A stretch of DNA of 10,446 nt from CAZJNX01 sp964547415 (GTDB lineage Bacteria; Pseudomonadota; Alphaproteobacteria; Rhizobiales; Amorphaceae), in NCBI GenBank assembly GCA_964547415.1, contig CAZJNX010000173.1:1-10446 (forward strand), in the 5' to 3' direction. This document shows positions 1-7,511 of the stretch, one piece after another. The translations under genes were made by a program, and so were the position numbers. Positions within the stretch are counted from its first letter, which is position 1; each line of letters begins with the position of its first letter. Below the pieces are notes generated by a model. The model worked only from the letters and a program-made list of their open reading frames with translations. It ran no database searches and had not been told where the DNA came from.

Positions 1-2
1 CA

Positions 3-1739
3 ATGAAATCCGCCGGCGAGATGCTCAATTTGCTGGATGTGGCGCGACCGGCCGGCGACACGTTCCGTCCAGCCCTGCCGGACATCGTCCTGATGGAGGA
101 CGGTGTCAGCGGCGGGTCGCTTGTCGGGCGGCACATCCGCGTGCAGCAAAAACAGGTCATCGACCATGCGCGCGACCAGATCGGCGAGGCGGGCCGCCTC
201 CACCGCGGCATGAGCCGGCCCGAGGCGCGGGAGGCGACCGTCGCGATGCTGCGCCTCGTCCACTTCCCCGACCCCGAGCGCGCGGTGGATTCCTATCCGT
301 TCGAGCTGTCGGGCGGGCTGAGGCAGCGCGCGATGATCGCGATGGCCATGATGTGCCGCCCCGCGCTCCTCATCGCCGACGAGCCGACGACCGCGCTCGA
401 CGTCACCATCCAGGCCGAGATCCTGAAGCTCCTGAAGGACGTTCAGGCCGAGATGGGGATGAGCGTCCTCCTCGTCACCCACGATTTCGGCGTCGTCGCC
501 AACATGGCCGACGAGGTGGTGGTGGTCTACCAGGGCCGCGTCATGGAGGCGGGACCGGTGGAGGACATCTTCCGCGCCCCCGGCCACCCCTACATGCGCG
601 CCCTCCTCGAGGCGGTGCCCCGCTTCGACATGGGCGCCGGGGAGCGGCTGCGCCCGATCCGCCCGATCGAGCCGAAGATCGGCGCCTTCGAGAAGGCGCT
701 TGCGGACCGCGTGCGCCACGCGCCGGGCACGCCGCTCATCTCGCTGGACGCGGTCACCAAGGACTTTTCGCTGCGCAAGGGCGCCTTCGGCGGGCGGAAG
801 CGGTTCCTGCGCGCCCTCGACGAGGTGACGTTCACCGTGCGCGCGGGCGAGTGCCTCGGCCTCGTCGGCGAGTCGGGCTCGGGCAAGACGACGGCGGCCA
901 TGTGCATCATGCGCGCGGTCCAGCCCACCGGCGGCCGCGTCCTCGTCCACGACGGGGACGGGCGCGATGCGCAGGACCTCGCGGACCTGTCGGGCGAGGC
1001 GCTGATGGCCTACCGCCGGCGCGTCCAGCTCATCTTCCAGGACCCGTTCTCGTCCCTGTCCCCGCGCATGACGCTGAACGAGATCCTGGAGGAGCCCCTC
1101 GTCATCCACGGCATCGGCACGCCCGCGGAGCGGTCCGAGTGGGTGCGCGAGCTCATGGACCTCGTCGGCCTCGACCCCCGCTTCCTGCGCCGCTACCCCC
1201 ACTCCCTGTCGGGCGGGCAGCGCCAGCGGGTCGGCATCGCCCGCGCCCTCGCCCTCAACCCCGAGATCCTCATCTGCGACGAGCCGACGTCGGCCCTCGA
1301 CGTGTCGGTGCAGGCCCAGATCCTGAACCTGTTGCAGGACCTCAAGCAGAAGCTCGGCCTCACCTACCTGTTCGTCTCCCACAACCTCGCCGTGGTCGAC
1401 TACCTGTCCGACCGGGTCGCCGTCATGTGCAAGGGGCGGCTCGTGGAGGTGGGCGAGACCGCCGCCGTCATCGAGGACCCGCGCCATCCCTACACCCAGG
1501 CGCTGCTGTCGGCCGTGCCGGACGCGAGCCTCGATCACCCCCTCGACTTCGACCGCCTCGCCGCCGAGCGCGCGTCCCGCCCCGAGAGCTGGCCGGAGCC
1601 GTTCCGGCTCGCGCCCGACACCCGTCCCGTCCTCGTGGAGGTGGCGCCCGGCCATCTCGTGTGCGCGCCCGGCCTCGCAGGCGAACGCCCCGCCGCCGCG
1701 CCGCCCGCGCACCCCGTCGAGAAGGAGCCCGTCCCGTGA
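3..1739 (+). CDS. Dipeptide/oligopeptide-type ABC transporter, double ATPase subunit (5' end partial or rearranged)
   Basis: This is the energy-coupling ATPase of a peptide/nickel/oligosaccharide-type importer, with two nucleotide-binding domains fused in one chain (YejF/GsiA-like layout). Numbering is from the ATG at 3; the frame is open to the window edge, so the true start is unknown. Domain 1 shows the signature LSGGLRQR (102-109), Walker B LLIADEP (122-128) and H-loop His160, but no Walker A or Q-loop. Recognisable ABC sequence begins only near residue 58 (DQIGEA). Domain 2 is complete: Walker A GESGSGKTT (289-297), Q-loop Gln346, signature LSGGQRQR (402-409), Walker B ILICDEP (422-428) and His460. 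Each domain is followed by an oligopeptide-transporter C-terminal motif (GHPYMRALLEAVPR at 194-207, RHPYTQALLSAVPD at 494-507). The stop codon overlaps the next ATG by one base (TGATG), so the gene is coupled to the binding protein. The first 57 codons use A/T-ending codons more often than the rest, which suggests a different origin or an assembly join. Confidence 0.88.
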   Translation: MKSAGEMLNLLDVARPAGDTFRPALPDIVLMEDGVSGGSLVGRHIRVQQKQVIDHARDQIGEAGRLHRGMSRPEAREATVAMLRLVHFPDPERAVDSYPFELSGGLRQRAMIAMAMMCRPALLIADEPTTALDVTIQAEILKLLKDVQAEMGMSVLLVTHDFGVVANMADEVVVVYQGRVMEAGPVEDIFRAPGHPYMRALLEAVPRFDMGAGERLRPIRPIEPKIGAFEKALADRVRHAPGTPLISLDAVTKDFSLRKGAFGGRKRFLRALDEVTFTVRAGECLGLVGESGSGKTTAAMCIMRAVQPTGGRVLVHDGDGRDAQDLADLSGEALMAYRRRVQLIFQDPFSSLSPRMTLNEILEEPLVIHGIGTPAERSEWVRELMDLVGLDPRFLRRYPHSLSGGQRQRVGIARALALNPEILICDEPTSALDVSVQAQILNLLQDLKQKLGLTYLFVSHNLAVVDYLSDRVAVMCKGRLVEVGETAAVIEDPRHPYTQALLSAVPDASLDHPLDFDRLAAERASRPESWPEPFRLAPDTRPVLVEVAPGHLVCAPGLAGERPAAAPPAHPVEKEPVP

Positions 1740-3652
1740 TGTTGCTTGCCAAGCGCGCCGCCCTCGCGGTCCTCGCCGCCGCGGCCCTCGCCGATCCGGC
1801 GCTCGCGGCCGACCGCCCCGCCCTCGTGGAGACGCCGACCCTCGCCGAGACCCACCCGGACGGCCTGCCGCCCGTGGGCGAGCGCGTCCCCCGCGAACCC
1901 TACGTGGTGGACCTTTCCGCCGCCGGGCGGGAGGTGGGCCGCCACGGCGGCACCCTCGAGACCATCATCGGCCGCACCAAGGACGCCCGCCTCATCAACG
2001 TGTGGGGCTACGCCCGCCTCGTCGGCTACGACCAGGACCTGATGCTCGTCCCCGACATCCTCGAGGACGTGGAGGTGGAGCACGGCTCGACCTTCACCTT
2101 CCATCTGCGCGAGGGGCACAAGTGGTCCGACGGCCACCCGTTCACCGCCGAGGACTTCCGCTACTACTGGGAGGACATCGCCCTTAACGAGGAGCTCACG
2201 CCCTCCGGTCCGCCGCCGTTCCTGACCGTCAACGGGGATCTGCCCACCTTCGAGGTGCTCGACGAGCACACCGTCCGCTTCACCTGGCCCGAGCCGAACC
2301 CCCAGTTCCTGCCCCAGCTCGCCCAGGCGCGGCCGCCCTTCATCTACCGCCCGGCCCATTACCTGAAGCAGTTCAACCCGAAGTACGGCGACCTTCAGGA
2401 TATCGCGCGGATGGCCGACGCGGCGCGGGTGCGCGGCTGGGCGCCGCTCCACAACATGCGCGACGAAATGTACGACGCGGTGAACCCGGACATGCCCTCG
2501 CTCCAGCCCTGGGTGGCGAGCCGGGTCGGCAACGACCGGCGCATCGTGATGGTCCGCAACCCGTACTTCCACCGCGTGACCAGCGAGGGGCAGCAGCTGC
2601 CCTACATCGACCGGGTGATCATGAGCGTCGCCGACCCGAGCCTGATCGCCGCCAAGACCCAGGCGGGGGAGGCGGACCTGCAGGCCCGCGGGCTCAACTT
2701 CTCGGACATCCCGGTCCTGAAGAAGGGGGAGAAGGAGCGGGGCTACTCCACCCGCCTGTGGCCCATCGCCAAGGCGAACGCCATCGTCCTCTACCCGAAC
2801 CTCACCACCAAGGACGCGACCTGGCGCGCGGTGCTGCGCGACGTTCGCTTCCGCCGCGCCCTGTCCCACGCCGTCGACCGGGAGCTCGTCAACCGCGTCT
2901 TCTACTTCGGCCTCGCCTACCCGTCGAACAACGCCGTGCTGCCCGAAAGCCCGCTCTTCGAGGAGCGCTTCCGCGACGCCTACACCGCCTTCGACACCGA
3001 CGAGGCGAACCGTCTCCTCGACGAGATGGGCCTCGCCGAGCGCACCCGCGAGGGGCTGCGCAAGCTGCCGGACGGGCGGCCCATGGAGATCATCGTGGAG
3101 ACGGCGGGGGAGAACCCCATCGAGATCGACGCCCTCGAGCTCGTGCGGGACACCTGGCGGGAGATCGGGATCGCCCTTTACCCGCGCCCGTCCCAGCGCG
3201 ACGTGCTGCGCAACCGCGCCTTCTCGGGCGAGCTCGTCATGAGCGTGTGGTCGGGCTTCGACAACGGGATCCCGACGGCGGAGATGTCGCCGGACGAGCG
3301 GGTGCCCGTCTCGACCGTCTTCCTGCCGGGGCCGGCCTGGGGCGCCTTCGTCATGAGCCACGGGGAGACCGGCGAGAAGCCGGATTTCGAGCCGGCCGCG
3401 CGGCTCCTCGACCTTTACGACGCGTGGATCGCCAGCACCGAGGCGGCGGACCAGGCGCGGATCTGGAAGGACATCCTGTCGATCCACGCCGAAGACGTGC
3501 TGTCGATCGGCCTCGTGGCGGGCGTCTCCCAGCCGGTGGTGGTGAGCGACCGGCTGCGCAACGTGCCGGAAAAGGGCTTCTACGGGTGGGACCCGGGCGC
3601 CCAGTTCGGCATCTGGCGGCCGGACGAGTTCTTTTTCGCGGCCGCGCAGTAG
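1739..3652 (+). CDS. ABC transporter periplasmic substrate-binding protein (SBP_bac_5 family)
   Basis: This is a 637-residue extracytoplasmic binding protein that captures the substrate and delivers it to the two permeases encoded downstream. A Sec signal peptide is visible: Lys5-Arg6, an Ala/Leu-rich core, and a probable cleavage after ALA at 21-23, before ADRP. There is no lipobox, as expected for a soluble periplasmic protein. The mature part carries family 5 hallmarks: WSDGHPFTAEDF from Trp129, and DVRFRRALSHAVDR (368-381). At about 615 mature residues it is longer than a typical DppA or OppA. Such long members occur in rhizobial peptide-like and oligosaccharide importers (for example AgpA), so the substrate need not be a peptide. 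AAGGAG at 1722-1727 lies 11 nt before the chosen ATG. An in-frame GTG at 1736 is 8 nt from that site and would add one residue; I cannot exclude it. The stop at 3650-3652 is followed by an 81-nt gap. Confidence 0.93.
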   Translation: MLLAKRAALAVLAAAALADPALAADRPALVETPTLAETHPDGLPPVGERVPREPYVVDLSAAGREVGRHGGTLETIIGRTKDARLINVWGYARLVGYDQDLMLVPDILEDVEVEHGSTFTFHLREGHKWSDGHPFTAEDFRYYWEDIALNEELTPSGPPPFLTVNGDLPTFEVLDEHTVRFTWPEPNPQFLPQLAQARPPFIYRPAHYLKQFNPKYGDLQDIARMADAARVRGWAPLHNMRDEMYDAVNPDMPSLQPWVASRVGNDRRIVMVRNPYFHRVTSEGQQLPYIDRVIMSVADPSLIAAKTQAGEADLQARGLNFSDIPVLKKGEKERGYSTRLWPIAKANAIVLYPNLTTKDATWRAVLRDVRFRRALSHAVDRELVNRVFYFGLAYPSNNAVLPESPLFEERFRDAYTAFDTDEANRLLDEMGLAERTREGLRKLPDGRPMEIIVETAGENPIEIDALELVRDTWREIGIALYPRPSQRDVLRNRAFSGELVMSVWSGFDNGIPTAEMSPDERVPVSTVFLPGPAWGAFVMSHGETGEKPDFEPAARLLDLYDAWIASTEAADQARIWKDILSIHAEDVLSIGLVAGVSQPVVVSDRLRNVPEKGFYGWDPGAQFGIWRPDEFFFAAAQ

Positions 3653-3681
3653 GCTAGAGGCTCGGGGGCAGGCACGGGCGG

Positions 3682-3698
3682 GGCGCCCGGGAGGCGCC
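3682..3698 (+). other. Small GC hairpin between binding-protein and permease genes
   Basis: A perfect inverted repeat GGCGCC-N5-GGCGCC lies in the 81-nt gap between the binding-protein gene and the first permease gene. In ABC operons a stem-loop at this place often protects the upstream message or partly stops transcription, so that binding protein exceeds permease. There is no T-run after it, so it is not a classical intrinsic terminator. In DNA this rich in GC, a 6-bp stem may also arise by chance. Confidence 0.35.
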
Positions 3699-3733
3699 GC
3701 GGCCGCCGGGCTTCGCACGGGGGAGGGGGAGCG

Positions 3734-4759
3734 ATGCTGATCTACGTCGCGCGGCGGCTCCTCGCGATGATTCCGACGCTGCTCGTGATCAGCTTCCTCG
3801 TGTTCGCGATCATCGAGCTGCCGCCCGGGGACTATCTCACCAACCAGATCGAGCAGCTGAGGATCCAGGGCGAGACCGCGTCCATCGCCCAGCTCGAGTT
3901 CCTGCGCGCCGAGTTCTCCCTCGACAAGCCGTTCTTCGAGCGATACCTCATCTGGCTCGGCGCCTGGCCCGGTCCCAACGGGTTCGACGGCCTCCTCCAG
4001 GGCAACTGGGGCTGGTCGTTCGAGTACAACAAGCCCGTCGACGAGGTGGTCAGCGGCACGCTGCTCCTCACCGTGATCCTCAACTTCACGACGATCCTGT
4101 TCGTCTACCTCGTCTCCTTCCCCATCGGCATCTACTCGGCGACGCGGCAGTACAGCTGGGGCGACTACGGGTTCACGTTCGTCGGCTACATCGGCCTTGC
4201 GACGCCCAACTTCCTGCTCGGGCTCATCCTCCTGTACTTCGCCAACGAGTGGTTCGGGGTGTCGATCGGCGGGCTGATGGCGCCCGAGTACCTCGACCAG
4301 CCGTGGAGCGTCGACAAGGTGCTGTCGGTTCTCACCCACCTCATCGTGCCCACCATCGTGATCGGGACTGCGGGGACGGCCGCCATGATCCGCCGCCTGC
4401 GCGCCAACCTCCTCGACGAGCTCCACCGGCAGTACGTGGTGACCGCCCGCTCCAAGGGCCTCAGGGAGCGCCGCCTCCTCGTGAAGTACCCGCTCCGCAT
4501 GGCGCTCAACCCGTTCATCGCCGACATCGGGAACCTCATCCCCTCGCTGGTGTCGGGCTCGGTGATCGTCTCGGTGGTGCTCAACCTGCCGACGGTGGGG
4601 CCGATCCTCCTGTCCGCGCTCCAGTCCCAGGACCAGTTCCTGTCGGGCTTCATCCTCCTGTTCGTGGCGGTGCTGACCCTGATCGGGATGCTCGTGTCCG
4701 ATCTCCTCCTCGCCGTCCTCGACCCGCGCATCCGCCTCGGGACGGCAGCCGCGAAATGA
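3734..4759 (+). CDS. ABC transporter permease, DppB/OppB type
   Basis: This is a 341-residue inner-membrane permease, one half of the transmembrane channel of the importer. It opens with the typical N-terminal helix of the family (LIYVARRLLAMIPTLLVISFL), then a periplasmic stretch (about 30-105). About five further membrane segments lie near residues 108-131, 146-170, 199-218, 264-285 and 303-328. The cytoplasmic ATPase-contacting EAA-type loop is TARSKGLRERRLLVKYPLR (about 237-255). The C-terminus carries the DPRIRL motif (330-335) common in this family. GGGAGG at 3721-3726 sits 7 nt before the ATG. The stop codon shares the ATGA overlap with the next permease, so the two subunits are translationally coupled. 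The periplasmic part contains a WGWS motif (92-95), as in long-type members of the family. Family assignment is firm; the substrate is unknown. Confidence 0.94.
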   Translation: MLIYVARRLLAMIPTLLVISFLVFAIIELPPGDYLTNQIEQLRIQGETASIAQLEFLRAEFSLDKPFFERYLIWLGAWPGPNGFDGLLQGNWGWSFEYNKPVDEVVSGTLLLTVILNFTTILFVYLVSFPIGIYSATRQYSWGDYGFTFVGYIGLATPNFLLGLILLYFANEWFGVSIGGLMAPEYLDQPWSVDKVLSVLTHLIVPTIVIGTAGTAAMIRRLRANLLDELHRQYVVTARSKGLRERRLLVKYPLRMALNPFIADIGNLIPSLVSGSVIVSVVLNLPTVGPILLSALQSQDQFLSGFILLFVAVLTLIGMLVSDLLLAVLDPRIRLGTAAAK

Positions 4760-5922
4760 ACGAGCGCGAGGGACGGCCCCGCCACTACGTCAACCCGGAG
4801 CCCTTCGACCCGAAGGAGGCCGAGGCGCTCACCCCCGAGCAGGAGCGCTACTACCAGGCCTCCCAGTGGCAGATCGTTTGGTGGCGCTTCCGCCGCCACA
4901 GGCTCGCCGTCTGGTCGGCGGTGATCCTCGCCCTGTTCTACCTGTGCGTGCCGTTCGCCGAGGTGATCGCCCCCTACGACCCGAACCAGCGCCACAGCCA
5001 GTACCTCTACGCCCCGCCCCAGGGCATCCACCTCTTTCACGAGGGGCGATTCGTCGGCCCGTTCGTCTACGGCTACGCCTCCGAGGTCGACCTCGAGACC
5101 ATGCAGTGGGTGTACTCGGTCGACCGGAACGAGGTGCAGCCGATCCGCTTCTTCTGCCTTGGGCCCGAGTATCGCTTCTGGGGCATGTGGCCTGCGCGCT
5201 TCCACCTCGTCTGCCCGGCCGAGGGCGGGACCATGTTCCTCCTCGGGACGGACCGGCTCGGCCGGGACGTGCTGTCGGGGATGATCTACGGGGCGCGGGT
5301 GTCGCTCACCGTCGGGCTCGTGGGCGTGGCCATCTCGATCCTGCTCGGCATGTTCTTCGGCGGGCTCGCGGGCTACTTCGGGGGCCTCGTGGATGCGGCG
5401 ATCATGCGCCTCATCGAGATCATGCGCTCGCTGCCCGAACTGCCGCTGTGGATGGCGCTGTCGGCGGCCCTTCCGGTGACGTGGAGCCCGATCCTTATCT
5501 ATTTCGGGATCACGATCATCCTCGGCCTCCTCGACTGGCCGGGCCTCGCCCGCGCGGTCCGCTCCAAGCTGCTGGCCCTCCGGGAGGAGGACTACGCCAA
5601 GGCGGCGGTGATGATGGGCGCAAAGCCCGGGCGGATCATCGGCAAGCACCTGCTGCCGGGCTTTTCCTCCCACATCATAGCGAGCGCGACCCTGTCGATC
5701 CCGACGATGATCCTCGGCGAGACGGCGCTGTCCTTCCTCAACCTCGGTCTGCAGCGGCCGGCGATCAGCTGGGGCGTCCTCCTCAACGAGGCCCAGAACA
5801 TCACGGTGGTGACGATCTACCCGTGGCTGATGGCGCCGGTGATTCCGGTCATCATCGTGGTGCTCGCCTTCAACTTCCTCGGCGACGGCCTGCGCGACGC
5901 GGCCGACCCCTACAAGTCCTGA
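4756..5922 (+). CDS. ABC transporter permease, DppC/OppC type with long periplasmic insert
   Basis: This is a 388-residue inner-membrane permease, partner of the preceding DppB-type subunit. I chose the ATG at 4756 because it makes a 4-nt ATGA overlap with the upstream stop and gives the expected N-terminal cytoplasmic tail (rich in Glu, Pro and Tyr) before the first helix (about 50-73). The family motif GTDRLGRDVLSG is at 164-175. Membrane segments follow near 183-208, 238-260, 309-330 and 355-376. The EAA-type loop is at 280-301 (YAKAAVMMGAKPGRIIGKHL). The C-terminus ends DGLRDAADP, typical of DppC. Between helix 1 and the GTDRLGRD motif lies an insert of about 90 residues with many aromatic residues and two Cys (134 and 153). 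Most DppC proteins have a much shorter segment here; YejE-like and rhizobial oligosaccharide permeases also carry long ones. The insert may contact the large binding protein. The racemase gene starts 4 nt after the stop. Confidence 0.94.
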   Translation: MNEREGRPRHYVNPEPFDPKEAEALTPEQERYYQASQWQIVWWRFRRHRLAVWSAVILALFYLCVPFAEVIAPYDPNQRHSQYLYAPPQGIHLFHEGRFVGPFVYGYASEVDLETMQWVYSVDRNEVQPIRFFCLGPEYRFWGMWPARFHLVCPAEGGTMFLLGTDRLGRDVLSGMIYGARVSLTVGLVGVAISILLGMFFGGLAGYFGGLVDAAIMRLIEIMRSLPELPLWMALSAALPVTWSPILIYFGITIILGLLDWPGLARAVRSKLLALREEDYAKAAVMMGAKPGRIIGKHLLPGFSSHIIASATLSIPTMILGETALSFLNLGLQRPAISWGVLLNEAQNITVVTIYPWLMAPVIPVIIVVLAFNFLGDGLRDAADPYKS

Positions 5923-5926
5923 GGCG

Positions 5927-6955
5927 GTGCGTTCCTCGCGCGCCGTCCACGTGGTCTCGGCCCACGCGGCCGGCGAGGTGGGCGACGTGGTCGTGGGCGG
6001 CGTCGCGCCGCCGCCGGGCGAGACCCTCGCCGAGCAGCGGGCGTTCCTGGAAGCCGACGGGCGGCTGTGGCGTTTCCTCCTCAACGAGCCGCGGGGCGGC
6101 GTCTTCCGCCACGTCAACCTCCTCGTGCCGCCGAAGCACCCGGAGGCGGCGGCCGCGTTCCTGATCATGGAGCCTGCGGACCTGCCCATGATGTCCGGCT
6201 CCAACGCCATTTGCGTGGCGACCGTCTGCCTCGAGACCGGCATCGTCCCCATGGAGGAGCCCCTCACCCGCTTCGCCCTCGAGGCGCCCGCCGGCCTCGT
6301 GCGCGTCACGGCCACGTGCCGGGACGGGCGGGTGGAGCGCGTCGCGATCGAGAACGTGCCCGCCTTCGCCCTGTGCCTCGACGCCACCCTCGAGGTGCCG
6401 GGCCTCGGGACCGTCCGGGTCGACACGGCCTGGGGCGGGGACAGCTTCGTGATCCTGGACGCTGCGGACGCGGGCCTTCCCCTCGTGCCTGAGGCGGCGG
6501 CCGATCTGGCGCGCCTCGGGGTCGCGGTCACGGCTGCCGCCGACCGGCAGCTTCCCTTCCGCCACCCGGAGCGGGACGACTGGCGCCATTTCTCCTTCTG
6601 CCTGTTCGCGGGACCGGTGGAGCGCGGGCCCGCGGGGCTTTCCACCACCCACGCCGTTGCGATCCGCCCGGGCAAGATCGACCGCTCGCCCACCGGCACG
6701 GCCGTCAGCGCCCGCATGGCCGTGCTCGCCGCCCGCGGCGAGATGACGGGCGCGGACCGGCTCCTCGCCCGCTCCCTCATCGGCTCCGTCTTCGCGGGTC
6801 GGATCCTGGGGCCCGCGGCGGTCGGCGGGCGGCCCGCGATCCGGCCGGAGGTGGCGGGCCGCGCCTTCGTGACCGGCTTCCACCAGCACCTCCTCGACCC
6901 GGAGGACCCGTGGCCGGAAGGCTACCGGCTGTCGGACACCTGGCCTGGCGGCTGA
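5927..6955 (+). CDS. Proline racemase superfamily protein with Ser/Thr catalytic pair (possible trans-3-hydroxyproline dehydratase-like)
   Basis: This is a 342-residue cytoplasmic enzyme of the proline racemase/4-hydroxyproline epimerase/trans-3-hydroxyproline dehydratase superfamily. Recognisable stretches are the N-terminal strand VHVVSAHAAGEVGDVVVGG, NEPRGG (53-58), MMSGSNAIC (88-96), GGDSFVI (170-176) and DRSPTGT (252-258). In classical racemases the two acid/base residues are Cys, in M-C-G-H and D-R-S-P-C-G-T contexts. Here they are Ser90 and Thr256. A Thr at the second site is known from trans-3-hydroxy-L-proline dehydratase, so dehydration is more likely than racemisation; I have not identified a matching characterised enzyme. 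The start is GTG at 5927: it gives the MRSS...HVVS beginning I recall from related proteins and lies 4 nt after the permease stop. GAGG at 5921-5924 is only 2 nt upstream, so translation probably depends on coupling. The linkage suggests the enzyme acts on the imported compound or its product. The last 34 nt overlap the convergent acetyltransferase gene. Confidence 0.88.
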   Translation: MRSSRAVHVVSAHAAGEVGDVVVGGVAPPPGETLAEQRAFLEADGRLWRFLLNEPRGGVFRHVNLLVPPKHPEAAAAFLIMEPADLPMMSGSNAICVATVCLETGIVPMEEPLTRFALEAPAGLVRVTATCRDGRVERVAIENVPAFALCLDATLEVPGLGTVRVDTAWGGDSFVILDAADAGLPLVPEAAADLARLGVAVTAAADRQLPFRHPERDDWRHFSFCLFAGPVERGPAGLSTTHAVAIRPGKIDRSPTGTAVSARMAVLAARGEMTGADRLLARSLIGSVFAGRILGPAAVGGRPAIRPEVAGRAFVTGFHQHLLDPEDPWPEGYRLSDTWPGG

Positions 6956-7503
6956 GGCGCGGTGAGGCGCTTGTACATGATGGTGGTGGAATCGAGCCGG
7001 TCCTCGAACGGGTCGCGGCAGTAGCCGGGGATGACCCCGACGGTCACGAAGCCGAGGGAGGCGTAGAGGGGCTCGGCCATGTCGCCGGTGCGGGTGTCGA
7101 GGGTGAGGAGGGTGCGGCCGGCGGCGAGGGCCCGCGCCTCCGCCTCTGCCATCAGCGTCCGGGCGATGCCGCGCCGGCGCAGCGCCGGGTGGACGATGAG
7201 CTTGGCGATCTCCGCCCGGTGGGGCTGGTTGGGCGGCGTGTCCCGGTCGATCTGGACGGTCCCGGCGACGGTGCCGCCGGCGCGGGCGAGGAGCACCGTG
7301 CGCGTGCCCGCCCGGACGCCGGGCATCACCTTGTCGGTCCAGAACCTTGCGGCGTCGTCTTCCGCGAAGGGCATCACGAAGTTGATGCTGGCCCCGGCGT
7401 GGACGGCGGCGTGGAGCAGCGTGGCGAGGGCGGGCAGGGCGCTGGCGAGACCGTCCGGCGACAGGGCCTCGACGGCGACGGGTGCGGGGGCCGTGGCTTC
7501 CAT
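6922..7503 (-). CDS. GNAT family N-acetyltransferase
   Basis: This is a 193-residue acetyltransferase that would transfer acetyl from acetyl-CoA to an amine on an unknown small molecule or protein. The GNAT core is clear: a beta-strand TVAGTVQID (78-86), the strand KLIVHPALR (101-109), then the acetyl-CoA pyrophosphate loop RRRGIA (109-114, R-x-x-G-x-A) and helix TLMAEAEARALAAG. The C-terminal motif has EPLYASLGF (144-152) and a final strand ending IMYKRL (175-180). About 13 further residues (TAPQPPGQVSDSR) look like an unstructured tail. The stop lies inside the 3' end of the racemase gene, and the two converge with a 34-nt overlap. The start ATG at 7503 is 8 nt after the XRE regulator stop, with GAGG just upstream, so the two are probably one transcript. 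No resistance or toxin context is visible. Confidence 0.93.
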   Translation of the reverse strand: MEATAPAPVAVEALSPDGLASALPALATLLHAAVHAGASINFVMPFAEDDAARFWTDKVMPGVRAGTRTVLLARAGGTVAGTVQIDRDTPPNQPHRAEIAKLIVHPALRRRGIARTLMAEAEARALAAGRTLLTLDTRTGDMAEPLYASLGFVTVGVIPGYCRDPFEDRLDSTTIMYKRLTAPQPPGQVSDSR

Positions 7504-7511
7504 GGCGGGCC

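Noticed and set aside
1535..4426. Very long minus-strand open frame (963 codons) across the ABC genes
   Set aside because: It lies opposite well-supported genes on the plus strand. Its Glu/Val/Asp/His-rich text has no domains and is the usual antisense by-product of high GC at third codon positions.
4186..6780. Minus-strand open frame of 864 codons opposite the permease and racemase genes
   Set aside because: It has Arg/Ser/Thr-rich low-complexity text and no recognisable motifs, and it fully overlaps three conserved genes.
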